64,000 nt of DNA, from contig BCKE01000001.1 in NCBI GenBank assembly GCA_001600495.1, forward strand, positions 201,715 to 265,714. Reading direction: 5' to 3'. Positions within the stretch are counted from its first letter, which is position 1, and the number at the start of each line of letters is the position of its first letter. Shown here piece by piece: positions 10,515 to 19,461 of this stretch. The DNA comes from Pilasporangium apinafurcum (lineage: Eukaryota > Oomycota > Peronosporomycetes > Pythiales > Pythiaceae). The notes beneath the pieces are model-generated. The model was not told the origin of the DNA. It was given only the letters and a program-made list of their open reading frames with translations, and searched no databases. A program made the translations under genes and the position numbers.

Positions 10515-11132
10515 TTATTCGTAGATGAGTTGGGAGATCTCTATCCAGGACCTTCGCGTTCGAACACATCGCCGAAACGACCATACAATGCCTCGATAAA
10601 GCAATTCTTCACGATTATTTAAGCGCCGCAAGACAATCTCCAAATTGTCGGCCAACTTGGTACACAACAAAGATAGTATGAGTGTTTTCGATATTCAAAA
10701 ACACAACCAGGTAGGTGCTTACGTCCTACCTGCTTGGTGCATGGTTCAGGACAGAGCAAAGACAGACCAAAGGTGCTGATGCAACAAAAATACCCGCACA
10801 CATAGCATGACGTGCATGGGAAGAAATCTTCCACGGTCTGGTTGATGACTTCAATGCAAAACCGGAATTCTTTCCTGGAGACTGATTTGGGAACGCAGTA
10901 GTAAGCAAAATATTCACATCCATGTTCACATATTCCAGTCCCATGCATCATGCGGAAAAACGCGGAAGTATTCCAAGTTTTTGAAAGTGCACGCACCAAT
11001 TCCATCCAGCGTGTCAGGAAACGTTGTATCATACGCAGAAGAGTAGGAGCTTACTGTCGTGATCCCCGTAGCTTGTAACCGCGCGAGCACTACGGCATTG
11101 CGCTTGCTATTCACCAAGAGCTCTTTTGACAT
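10515..11132 (-). CDS. CHIC / Golgin-A7 / Erf4-family cysteine-rich palmitoylation-associated protein
   Basis: Three exons (11132-10997, 10881-10730, 10655-10515; 429 nt, 142 aa). Splicing joins ...SAYDTTFPDTLDGI to VSRKEFRFCIEVINQTVEDFFP, which aligns with the CHIC pattern '...F..xFPxxLxGKV...EFxxxIxxVN'. A Cys-rich hydrophobic stretch follows (CTSCYVCGYFCCISTFG), then LADNLEIVLRRLNNREELLYRGIVW, the family's basic helix. Family members are acylated membrane proteins; Golga7 and Erf4 are obligate partners of DHHC palmitoyltransferases such as DHHC9/Erf2 acting on Ras. The reading frame is open upstream of the chosen ATG to about 11200 next to an AG, so a further 5' exon is possible. Divergent from the Rad6-type gene. 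Confidence 0.75.
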
Positions 11133-11549
11133 GGCAGCAGGACCACTATCATCAAAAGATTCTGGATCCCTTTCAAAAAAGCAGCACTTGCAAATCTAAA
11201 ACCAACTAATTATAGCTTCTCAATCAAGCGCTGGATGAGAAACTAAATCAAAATACTAGCCGACACGAATGCAAATCTGAAAACAGTGAGTCGCATATTT
11301 CTTTTGGTGCAATGCCGACCCGTCAGAATGGTTAGCATGAAAGGTCGCTGATTATTCAATGCATTACAGTGACTGACACAATGGATTGCATCAAAGAAAA
11401 AGAACCCAAAATACCAAAATAAGCCAACTTCATTCTTTAAAACCTTATAAGGTTTTTACGTATCGAAAGTGGTGAGAAAAAAGAAAGGAAGACTCAGCCA
11501 GCGACCATTGTATTGTTGATTGCCGCACACACACAAGACCCACAGAAAA
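11133..11549. promoter_or_regulatory. Divergent promoter region, CHIC-like gene / Rad6-type E2
   Basis: About 400 bp between head-to-head start codons. It may include a small upstream exon of the minus-strand gene near 11200. No defined element is recognised. Confidence 0.35.
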
Positions 11550-12209
11550 ATGTCAACAGCCGCTCGAAGACGATTAATGCGCGACTTCCGCAAGCTTCAG
11601 AACGACCCACCCTCGGGAGTCTCTGGCGCGCCAATGGACAACAATATCATGTTGTGGCAGGCTGTTATTTTCGGGTACGTCTGCGCTTTTCTTTTGTTAT
11701 AGTGTGGTGATCGATCGAGAGTGTAGGAGGGTTGATTGGGTAGCTTCTCGAATATTCATCCTATAATAATACGTGAAATGTGGATTGCAGGCCTGATGAT
11801 ACACCATGGGAAGGCGGTACCTTTAACTTGACGCTGGAATTTAGTGAAGATTATCCGAACAAGGCACCGACGGTCAAATTTGTGACCAAAATGTTTCACC
11901 CCAACAGTACGTTTTGTAATTTGCCGACATGAAACGATACTGTATATGGCGTTAACATTGTATGAGTGTTTGCGTGCTGCTTATGTAGTTTACAATGATG
12001 GTCAGATCTGTCTAGATATCTTGCAGAACCAGTGGTCGCCTATCTACGATATCTCGGCCATCTTGACATCGATTCAGTCGTTGTTATGCGATCCTAACCC
12101 AAACTCACCCGCCAATTCCGAGGCTGCTCGGCTTTTCCAAGAAAACCGACGTGAATATAATCGTCGCGTGCGTGAAATTGTCGAACAAAGCTGGCTTGCT
12201 ATCTCGTAG
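11550..12209 (+). CDS. RAD6: Ubiquitin-conjugating enzyme E2, Rad6/UBE2A-B type
   Basis: Three exons, 11550-11674, 11791-11906 and 11989-12209 (462 nt, 153 aa; human UBE2A/B 152 aa). The start [20 protein letters not shown] is the Rad6 hallmark. The body reads [37 protein letters not shown] and [21 protein letters not shown]. The catalytic cysteine falls at residue 88, as in yeast Rad6. It lacks the acidic tail of yeast Rad6, like metazoan orthologues. With Bre1/Rad18-type E3s it monoubiquitinates histone H2B and PCNA; that role is inferred from orthology. Confidence 0.96.
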
Positions 12210-12507
12210 TCCGTCAAAGTGGCAGAAATCTTCACCGAAAGCGATCACTACAGCGATGGAGACGATATGACTTTTGTTGATGAGGGCTATCGAAGAAGAT
12301 CTCGAAAAGCGAAAAACATTGACATCTATCCTCCTGCCAGCAAAACCATCAACACTGACTGCACCGCACAATCAGGATGAGAAGGAATGTGAGATGAGAG
12401 GGCACCAGAGTAGAGCAACCTAATGAAGTTCATTTTTCTATCATTACGTTTCTTTCTGTTTTTGATTCGGTCTGATTCTATCGGCTAACATATAAAGTCG
12501 TTGTTTC
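12210..12507. other. Convergent intergenic region
   Basis: About 300 bp between the 3' ends of the Rad6-type and ARMC6 genes. Nothing beyond presumed 3' UTRs is seen. Confidence 0.4.
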
Positions 12508-14067
12508 TTACCGAGCGAACGGCGCCTCCGCTGCTTCTTCCACACTCTCAAGTAGTTTGTTGGATTCAATATGAACGGGATTAAATTGTGCTTTCATGGT
12601 CGCTCCAGTACCAAACGCTGCCAGCTGAATGTCACACCCTAAATCTCGTAATGCCGCATAGGCTTCGTCACCACAACCTCGATACTGTTGCGCGTCTCGC
12701 AGCAGCGGCTCAACATCTTCTTCTAGAATGCGTGGACGTAGCTCTGCTGATCGAGCCACTAGATTGCGAATCGCCAGACTAGCTTGACGAAGTACACCAA
12801 CGTGGTTACGATGTGTGCGCATAGCAATGGCAATGTGGTGAGGCGCACGTAGTTCAACGATGCGGACGCTGTTCTCTGGAGATCGCAATGCCAGTGCTGC
12901 GAGTGTTGCACAGGCATGTTGTTGCAATGAGGCATCGGCAATATGTAGACGCATACCACGGAGAATGCGATCGACACCACCGGACTTGAGAATGTACTCC
13001 TTCAACTCGTCCGCAGCCGCTACATTACGAAACACCGTGATACACCGTGTCATCACCGTCAAATTATCTTCGTGCACAACAGTCACTTGATAGAGCAAAT
13101 CCAACCCGCGCAGTTCATAAATCTTCTTGCAATTTTCTTCGGTAATCGCAAGTTGTTTCAGCACTGCCAACCAGATCGAAAGCATATCCGGCTTCTCCTT
13201 GTGTTCTTCGACCACATCAATAACGTAGGCAATAAGATCTTTTGCTACAAGCTGCTTAATGGTTTCTTGCGCCTGGGAAAACGTCGCATTTGGATCGTCA
13301 TTGATGGTGAGCATACGAAGCACTGTTGCTAGCTGTTTGGAGAGCGTAGAATCCTTTTTTGCGGTGGGAAAATACCCACTCAGGACCTCCACACCCTGTC
13401 CTTTAGCTGTGAAATGCGCCTTATTCGCTTCATGTTTATGACACGCCGCTTTCAATAGTCCAAGAAGACGAGTATGTGCATCTACATTCACATCTCCGTT
13501 GGACGTGCGTTCTTGTTCTTCAGACAATAAACTTGTTAATCTCGCAATACCGCTCTCTCCAAGGAAATCCTGGTTATCAGTGTTATCCGAGCACATCAGC
13601 ACCAACAACATACACGCTCGATCCATTGATTCCCGATATCCAGCAGAAGATGCCATCACAAGCACATCCATAAGGATATCAATGGCATTGTTGCAACCAG
13701 CGATCACTTTGGCTTCAGGGTTTTGGTCGAAAAGTTCCTGCAACAGCGTTAATCTTTCCACCAAAGGCTGCTCCGATGCCTGGTTGATTGAATTACTGCT
13801 CGCAGAGTCAGTGGAGCTGTGAAGATCCCCTAATATACTCTTTAGCTTTTGTAATGGATCAACTGTCTCCGCTTGCTCTGTGTTATCACTACCAGCATTC
13901 AACGGTCGGTGTTTGATAATGTTGGACAGATCCACTTTCTGCGATTCAAATTGCTGAATAGCATCTAGTGTGGCCTCTTCCAGAGACATATCGAATTCTT
14001 CCATGTTCTCGCGCACGCATTCGTCAAATGTTTCTTGCGAAATCCGCACCTTCGTCTGTTTCTTCAT
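12508..14067 (-). CDS. ARMC6: Armadillo repeat-containing protein 6
   Basis: Single exon, 519 aa from the ATG at 14067; the open frame begins at a TTG at 14094. The N-terminus RISQETFDECVRENMEEF and EEATLDAIQQFESQKVDLSNI is the diagnostic ARMC6 motif. The remainder is a helical armadillo solenoid (for example AACHKHEANKAHFTAKGQ, FRNVAAADELKEYILKSGG, ATLAALALRSPENSVRIVE). The molecular function of ARMC6 is poorly defined in any organism. It faces the decayed Vma22-like copy across 147 bp. Confidence 0.93.
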   Translation of the reverse strand: MKKQTKVRISQETFDECVRENMEEFDMSLEEATLDAIQQFESQKVDLSNIIKHRPLNAGSDNTEQAETVDPLQKLKSILGDLHSSTDSASSNSINQASEQPLVERLTLLQELFDQNPEAKVIAGCNNAIDILMDVLVMASSAGYRESMDRACMLLVLMCSDNTDNQDFLGESGIARLTSLLSEEQERTSNGDVNVDAHTRLLGLLKAACHKHEANKAHFTAKGQGVEVLSGYFPTAKKDSTLSKQLATVLRMLTINDDPNATFSQAQETIKQLVAKDLIAYVIDVVEEHKEKPDMLSIWLAVLKQLAITEENCKKIYELRGLDLLYQVTVVHEDNLTVMTRCITVFRNVAAADELKEYILKSGGVDRILRGMRLHIADASLQQHACATLAALALRSPENSVRIVELRAPHHIAIAMRTHRNHVGVLRQASLAIRNLVARSAELRPRILEEDVEPLLRDAQQYRGCGDEAYAALRDLGCDIQLAAFGTGATMKAQFNPVHIESNKLLESVEEAAEAPFAR

Positions 14068-14196
14068 CGTTTTCGACCTCTCTTTCCTTTGCAAATGCTA
14101 TGCGCGAGGTTGTCGGCGTTGTAGGAGTGATGGTAATAGAATCACCGAAATGCAGTTTCTAAATTATTTCTAGCGATAACGGAAAGACAGTATTAA

Positions 14197-14214
14197 TTAG
14201 AAACGCGTTTCTAA
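14197..14214. promoter_or_regulatory. Perfect 18-bp palindrome abutting an ATG (copy 1)
   Basis: The sequence ttagaaacgcgtttctaa is its own reverse complement and is followed directly by ATG at 14215. A near-identical element stands in the same position before the intact Vma22-like gene (15078-15095). Conservation of both sequence and position suggests a regulatory site carried by the duplication, or a duplication boundary. Confidence 0.65.
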
Positions 14215-14362
14215 ATGGACTCTTCAACATCCTTTTGATCACATTCCCAATGAAGGGCAGTCGAAATGCGGCACTGGTAACAGAGGAAGAGTGGTTGGCG
14301 GATGACGTCTTGGCGTATAAAGATCACTTAAATAAGCACATCGACGTATCGCACAGACCTGG
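14215..14362 (+). pseudogene. Broken duplicate of the Vma22/CCDC115-like gene (first exon only)
   Basis: Starts with ATGGACTCTTCAA after the palindrome, paralleling ATGGATCTCTCTTCAA of the intact gene at 15097. The ATG-initiated frame stops after seven codons. In another frame, from about 14250, the translation TEEEWLADDVLAYKDHLNKH aligns with TEEQQLVNGVCAYEAYLNEH of the intact gene. Similarity ends near 14362, about where exon 1 of the intact gene ends, and there the DNA changes to antisense ankyrin-coding sequence. No second or third exon follows. Either this is a truncated tandem duplicate, or the ATG is in a leader and a short protein survives. Confidence 0.7.
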
Positions 14363-14600
14363 AATGGTGTATTACCAGAATTATCGTTCATATGCATTTC
14401 CTTTCCATTTTCGCTCAAATACTCCACTATATCAATCAAATCCGCTTGTGCTGTGTGATGTATTGGCGCACTGCCAGTACAATCCTTTTCGTTCATTGTT
14501 ACATTGTGGCCTGCCAAGTGTGTGACCACATTAATGTGATTTGATCGTGCTGCTGAATCTATCGTTCTTGTTAATAAGTGCTCTGTACTCGAGCAAATAC
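14360..14600 (-). pseudogene. Ankyrin-repeat gene fragment
   Basis: Translation on the minus strand gives two ankyrin-like units. One is AARSNHINVVTHLAGHNVTM, followed by NEKDCTGSAPIHHTA. The second is ADLIDIVEYLSENGKEM, followed by NDNSGNTPFQ. These fit the ankyrin pattern (xGxTPLHxAA, hxxVVxxLLxxGA), although several consensus residues are degenerate. Outside this stretch the frame loses ankyrin character, and no start or full gene can be assembled. It looks like a fragment placed against the broken Vma22-like copy by rearrangement, although it could be one exon of an unrecognised gene. Confidence 0.55.
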
Positions 14601-15077
14601 AGAATGACATGAACTGAACGCGCCAAATGTAGTAGTATCTATACATAATCAGTCTAGACATCCACTGCTGCTTTTTAATTCTCCAGGAGATACTGCGCTC
14701 AGAAGTGACTATGTAGTCATCTACATAGTCGATTTGGAGAAGTAAGCTTTTTTTGACAATCTCGATTACAAATGTAAAGATTCATTTCAATGAGCTGCAA
14801 CAACCGCAGATGGAAGGAGAATGGGAACTAACTCAATCCCCGTATGCCATATAGAGATCTCAATCAATCGTTTTCCGTGACGATATTGACAGCTTGGCGA
14901 TCGATTCACAGGATGGCACCTCTGTTAACGCTCAATAATGTGAGGTAGCAAGATCCGTAGGAGCGACAGCAATGCACATGCATGAGCGAAAACGACAAAA
15001 TTGATACACAGAATTAGAAACGAAATGGTTCTCAGCGTTTCTTATTGTCGTACTTGATACTGTTTTGAAGGAGTTAT
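14601..15077. other. Intergenic region with a short perfect hairpin
   Basis: No gene recognised. Contains the inverted repeat at 14707-14730, listed separately. Confidence 0.5.
14707..14730. repeat. Inverted repeat, 10-bp arms, 4-base loop
   Basis: The arms gactatgtag (14707-14716) and ctacatagtc (14721-14730) are perfectly complementary around tcat. It lies in non-coding DNA between the broken and intact Vma22-like copies. Confidence 0.7.
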
Positions 15078-15095
15078 TTAGAAACGAGTTTCTAA
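15078..15095. promoter_or_regulatory. Near-palindrome upstream of the Vma22-like gene (copy 2)
   Basis: ttagaaacgagtttctaa matches copy 1 at 17 of 18 positions; only the central dinucleotide breaks the symmetry. It sits 1 bp before the ATG at 15097. Confidence 0.65.
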
Positions 15096-15096
15096 A

Positions 15097-15856
15097 ATGG
15101 ATCTCTCTTCAAACTTCGTTTCATTGCAGATTGTGATGCCAGAGGAAAAGCAGACGAATGCCAGACTGGCAACAGAGGAACAGCAGCTTGTGAATGGTGT
15201 TTGTGCATACGAAGCGTATTTAAACGAGCATGCAAATGCGTGTCATAAACTCAAGCAGGTACAGGTGCACGTTCGTTGTATTTCCTGTTTGCATTAATAG
15301 TCAAGACAGTAATCAATGTATCTGCTGGGTATTTTTTTCACTTGTAGGGGTTTCTTAAGCTGACAATGGCCAAGATGCGTCTCCCTGCGCATGCACTAAG
15401 CGAGTTATCGTATCGGGAGTATTTCGATGCTGCTGCAGTGGTGGATATGTCGACTGGGGATGGAGATCAGTGGTATTTGGTTGGTAATGACGGTATTACC
15501 AACGAAGATAAGGACAAAGAGAGCACACTCAAGCGGCGAAAAGGCGCGAATGAGACCGAAGTTTCCCCTACCGAATCGGCGGAGAAGCATCTGGACGTAC
15601 AGAGCGAGACAATTATGTGGTTTAGTTCGCTGCCACCGAATGATTTACGATTGGCACAGAAACAATTTCGAAGCAGTAAGAGAGCCAAACTACCGCTTCA
15701 ACTTTCTCTGTGTTGCATCTGCCATTTGAATGCATAAATCAACCTCTTACGCGTGTGTATGTGTGCTTTGCAATGATAGGTTTGGAAGCACTGCTGCATG
15801 CAGCAACTTTGGCTCGGACAGTACAGATATCAGCACAAGCGACGACGAAGTCGTAG
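15097..15856 (+). CDS. Vma22 / CCDC115 homologue, V-ATPase assembly factor
   Basis: Exons 15097-15258, 15348-15675 and 15780-15856 give 567 nt, 188 aa. A start at 15136 (175 aa) is a real alternative, because the codons before it look like an intron end (ttcattgcag). Exon 1 is a helical segment (ATEEQQLVNGVCAYEAYL). Exon 2 has GFLKLTMAKMRL, aligning with the 'GWLSLAKARY' region of CCDC115, then a charged linker and WFSSLPPNDLRLAQKQFRSS joined to LEALLHAATLARTVQ. That last segment matches 'WFGILVPHSLRQAQxxFRxxL..ADIASLQ' of CCDC115. In yeast and human this ER/Golgi factor helps assemble the V0 sector of the V-ATPase. It fits functionally with the CLC exchanger in this window. Confidence 0.82.
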
Positions 15857-16488
15857 TGGGGGCGGCTAGTTTTGATCCTTGTATGAATCCAATGGTAGTT
15901 GCTACTGTGTTATGCGACGTGGTGACTGCAGTGTAAAGCGTACTTTCACGGCTATTTGGATGTGGATAACTGCAACCAAGGCTTTGGGATTGAAAGACTG
16001 CCATCGCGTTTGCTACCAGCATATCATTTAGCAAGCTCTGTTTCAAGTGTTTTCCTTCCAAAGCTTGTGGCTTCTGTGTACACAAACTGCAATTGGAAAT
16101 CGATGCACTACTCATAGTTAGTCTACGGGCACGAAAGAGATCCCATATATGTAGTTTCATCACACAAATATCAATCTTGTTCCTGGTCATCATTCTATTC
16201 TTTCGAGGCAGTAATCTCGCTCATTAGCTTTTATTCTAGATAGACAGCTCGTCTCTGATACTCACATGGCTCTTCGTGCAGTGGATGTGGAGCAACGTCA
16301 ATAGCATAGGTAACCTCGCACGAAAAATGAGATGAGCATAAACGAGATAATATGATGCATAGATGAAGTGGATATGTTCTAAATTCATTCACAGCAAGTG
16401 TATATACATTTTGGATTTTTCTAAACCAGCATCTATCACGTTACTACTGTGCTTTAATGCTGATTCATTCCATTGGCACTGCTATTCC
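15857..16488. other. Convergent intergenic region, no gene recognised
   Basis: 630 bp between the 3' ends of the Vma22-like gene and CCT copy 1. A minus-strand open frame overlapping it has no family features. Confidence 0.4.
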
Positions 16489-17431
16489 CTATAGTGATTG
16501 TCGTGTCGTGCGTTTATTTTTGTCGGGCGAAGGAACGGGAAACAGATCAGTAATGCTCTTTCGACGCTCACGTATCGTTGTACGCTATAAGAATATCGCA
16601 CTGGTCAGAATCTACGTAATCCACTCATTACTCCGATCAAACATCACTTACCAGTGGTCCGTCACGACGAAACACGCCCACAAATCCCTGCAAAAACTCA
16701 TCGACATCGTGCTTGACCTTGTCGACCGCCATGTCAAACTTGATACTTTGTTCCTTCATGAACGGCACATTCATCTCCTTGCCCGTGTACCCGCGTGCCA
16801 AATTCCGACGCACAAACATATCATACTCGGACACAATGCGAGTGATGAGATCGGAGGTCGAGATGCCATCTGTGCGTTGTGTCTCATGAAATTTACCGAT
16901 GGCTTTGAGATGCATGTAGACATCGCCCTCAGGGGATTCACCCGATGAATCCGAGTATGGCAGAGCGTCGTGACAGACATAATCGATCTGATGCTTCTCG
17001 AGGAACTCATCGGTGATGACCCAAGGCGCGTCTTCGACGACTTCATCGACCCACTTGCAATGACGAAGCGATTCATATCGTTCTTTGTCAGTCATGACCG
17101 TTCGTCCCTTTAGTTTGTGCGTAAGCTCATCGTTGCAACACCCAACGAGTAAATACACGTTCGGGTACGCTTGTTTGCATTGCTGCAGCGCCTTGGCATG
17201 GCCAAAGTGGAACAAATCAAAGATTCCATCAGCATATAATCTCAACGGCCGACCAGTGAGTGTTCCTGGTTCTCCTTCGACTAATTCTCGCTCTGTTGTT
17301 GTAGTTTGTTGGTTGTTTGTTTCTTCACCTTCAGAGGTGCTATCGCTGTCACTAGTGACGCTGCTGTTACTATCGGTAGTCGTTGATGGCTTCTCTTCTG
17401 CTATTTGCATTTCTTTCTCTCTATGCTTCAT
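16489..17431 (-). CDS. Choline-phosphate cytidylyltransferase, copy 1
   Basis: Two exons, 17431-16652 and 16584-16489, 291 aa. After a Ser/Thr/Glu-rich N-terminus, residues about 63-80 read [24 protein letters not shown] (75-78) is the nucleotidylyltransferase HxGH motif. [11 protein letters not shown] near residue 184 is the second signature, usually RTEGISTS, here with E to D. It converts phosphocholine and CTP to CDP-choline, the rate-limiting Kennedy-pathway step. The C-terminus keeps the start of the helix ([10 protein letters not shown]) but is far shorter than the membrane-sensing M domain of mammalian CCT. It shares near-identical DNA tracts with copy 2 in inverted orientation. Assignment as choline- rather than ethanolamine-specific rests on the single catalytic domain. 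Confidence 0.93.
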
Positions 17432-17887
17432 GGTATCGTTAATATTATTCTAATACCAAATAGCCATACCAAACAGTAAGCCGTTTAGTCTGTCAGTTGT
17501 CAAATAGAGTGAGGAACTGCGCTCAGTTTCTCCCTTACCATGCTTATGTTGTTGTTGGTGGAAGGTCTGATTTACAAATGAGTCTTCTCGCTGGAGAGAT
17601 ACACAACAGCCCCACTGGCGGCAGAGACATTCGCGAAACAGAGTCCATCATTTCAGTTGCCTATACATGACGCAGAGTGTGACGGTCAATGTGACTTTTG
17701 AGAGGAGATGGGTTCCATTTTTCCGCACATGGGACATGGGCATCTCTGTTAAAGTTATTAAGTACGCTCGGTGTTTATTTTTGAAGTGATCGATTAGGTT
17801 CGGATTCGGCTTTTGAAGAAAATTCGTATTTTATTGAGAATACCCCAGTGAACAAAGGCCACGAGCCCGAAGGTAAAAGTGATCGAG
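17432..17887. promoter_or_regulatory. Divergent promoter region, CCT copy 1 / Rgp1 homologue
   Basis: About 455 bp between head-to-head starts. No specific motif recognised. Confidence 0.35.
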
Positions 17888-19291
17888 ATGGAGAGTGATA
17901 CGGAAGGAACGTTTCTTAGTGCCCAACTCAGCTGTCGGTATTTCCATCCTGGCGGAATCGTATCTGGTGTGCTTCGGTTGTCTACGAGTGCCCAGACTCC
18001 TAGTGCGGCAACGGAAATCGCTTCCGTTGTTGCCCAGATCCACGCACATGTGACGGTCGATAGCAACTTGTTGACCCTCCCAGTGGTGCAATTGCAATCG
18101 CCGCGACGACCGAGTTTAACGAGCCAGAGCAGCGCACAAAACAGTGAAATTATGGGAGAAGGATCACAATCGACCTTTCCGCAACAGCATGAACGGCAGT
18201 CTCCGTGGGATAAGATGCAAGCATCGCTGCCTGATGTTCGCCAGTTCTCTGGCGATTCTGGCACATGTATCTACAAATCACCCCCGAGCGTCATTGTGAC
18301 TGATATCAATATTGCTCCTACAGCACCTGAGCTTACATCCAATGGGGGAGGTGAGGAAACATCAAAGCGTTGCAGTCGAGAGTTTGCGATTTCTCTTCCT
18401 GAGAAGGCGTGTCCAACTTTCCGAGGCAAGTCGGCAAGAGTGTTTTATGTGTTGACTATTACAGCGCAATGTGCGATGGCAGAAAGTGATCCCGTCTCAC
18501 TGCATTTGCCGTTTGAAGTGTACGCATCAGAGCATCTCTTTTCGTCAGATACGCTAGCAAGCGCGGAGAAATATGCAGCGGCAATGAATGGGAAAGAAAC
18601 AACCCAACAGGCTCCCACATCCAACCCACGCCAACCGATCCGTAAAGACAGAAGCACATCGCTCAGTGTTGCTCCCGTTGGCGTTCGAAAGGGTAGTGAA
18701 ATCCCATTTGAACTTCGGCCATCGTTGATGCATGGTCGCGTAGAGACGGAGCTGCTTCAGCGTGCACAGACGAGTATCTTTACGATCGGGAAAGATAGCA
18801 GTCATCTAGTGCGATTTCTGCTCACGAAACAGTACTACCAGCCTGGAGAAATGTTACTTGGTGTTTTTGATTTCTCTCGGTCCAGTATTCCTTGTTACGA
18901 AGTCTCCGCCACACTGTGTCTCGAGGAAACACTGTCGACCATGTCACTTGAACCGTCCAAAGTTGTGCATTCAAAAATCTACGGCACGTTCCATGAGCAC
19001 ACGACGTCAGTACTGCAAACGAGTGTCCGTTTTGGTATCCCGCAGGATGCATTACCGACGATTCGCACTGATCTCGTCTGCTTCCAGTGGCTCTTGCGCT
19101 TTGAGTTCTCCGCAGGCTCCTCTCCAGTCAGGGGCGAAGATGGTTTGACCAATGCAGCTACCGCACAGCAAACCTTTCGATGGCAAGTTCCCATCGTTAT
19201 CAAACCAACACGCGCTACGGAACGCGGTCATTTTGCCAACATCCCACACAAACTCTTTTCAGGCAGCACACGGAGCATCAAAGTTGTCTAA
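17888..19291 (+). CDS. RGP1: Rgp1 homologue (Ric1-Rgp1 Rab6-GEF subunit), arrestin-like fold
   Basis: 467 aa, unspliced. The open frame starts at a GTG (17879), but the ATG at 17888 (MESDTEGTFLSAQL) is the likely start. The N-terminus HPGGIVSGVLRL and the middle RVFYVLTITAQ-type beta-strands resemble arrestin-fold sandwiches. IPFELRPSLMHGRVETEL and QYYQPGEMLLGVFDFS with CYEVSATLCLEE match the C-terminal half of Rgp1. The Ric1-Rgp1 complex activates Ypt6/Rab6 at the Golgi for retrograde traffic. Long Ser/Gln-rich insertions (about 75-150) are unlike the yeast protein. It lies between the two inverted CCT genes. Confidence 0.8.
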   Translation: MESDTEGTFLSAQLSCRYFHPGGIVSGVLRLSTSAQTPSAATEIASVVAQIHAHVTVDSNLLTLPVVQLQSPRRPSLTSQSSAQNSEIMGEGSQSTFPQQHERQSPWDKMQASLPDVRQFSGDSGTCIYKSPPSVIVTDINIAPTAPELTSNGGGEETSKRCSREFAISLPEKACPTFRGKSARVFYVLTITAQCAMAESDPVSLHLPFEVYASEHLFSSDTLASAEKYAAAMNGKETTQQAPTSNPRQPIRKDRSTSLSVAPVGVRKGSEIPFELRPSLMHGRVETELLQRAQTSIFTIGKDSSHLVRFLLTKQYYQPGEMLLGVFDFSRSSIPCYEVSATLCLEETLSTMSLEPSKVVHSKIYGTFHEHTTSVLQTSVRFGIPQDALPTIRTDLVCFQWLLRFEFSAGSSPVRGEDGLTNAATAQQTFRWQVPIVIKPTRATERGHFANIPHKLFSGSTRSIKVV

Positions 19292-19461
19292 AAGTTACAA
19301 TCCGTAAATAAATGTGAGGTTGTCGTATTTTGATTAAGTACGACTATGTGGTAATGGCTGTTGTGGCCTGCGTACTTAATGCAGAAAACCGCCGCATTTG
19401 GAGGTTTTTTCAACTTTTTCCCACGTGTTCAGTCGGTTTTTTGGTGATAAAGACGAGAATA

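Noticed and set aside
10619-11032. 137-codon Cys-rich minus-strand frame as a standalone gene
   Set aside because: It reads through the introns of the CHIC/Erf4-like gene. Removing them gives a family-consistent protein in phase, whereas this frame loses homology at both ends.
14239-14661. Intact ankyrin-repeat gene
   Set aside because: Only about 240 bp have ankyrin character. The rest of the frame reads antisense to the Vma22-like copy, so a fragment is the safer call.
15747-16193. 148-codon minus-strand frame overlapping the Vma22 3' exon
   Set aside because: No motif, and it opposes a well-supported exon. Composition looks like chance.
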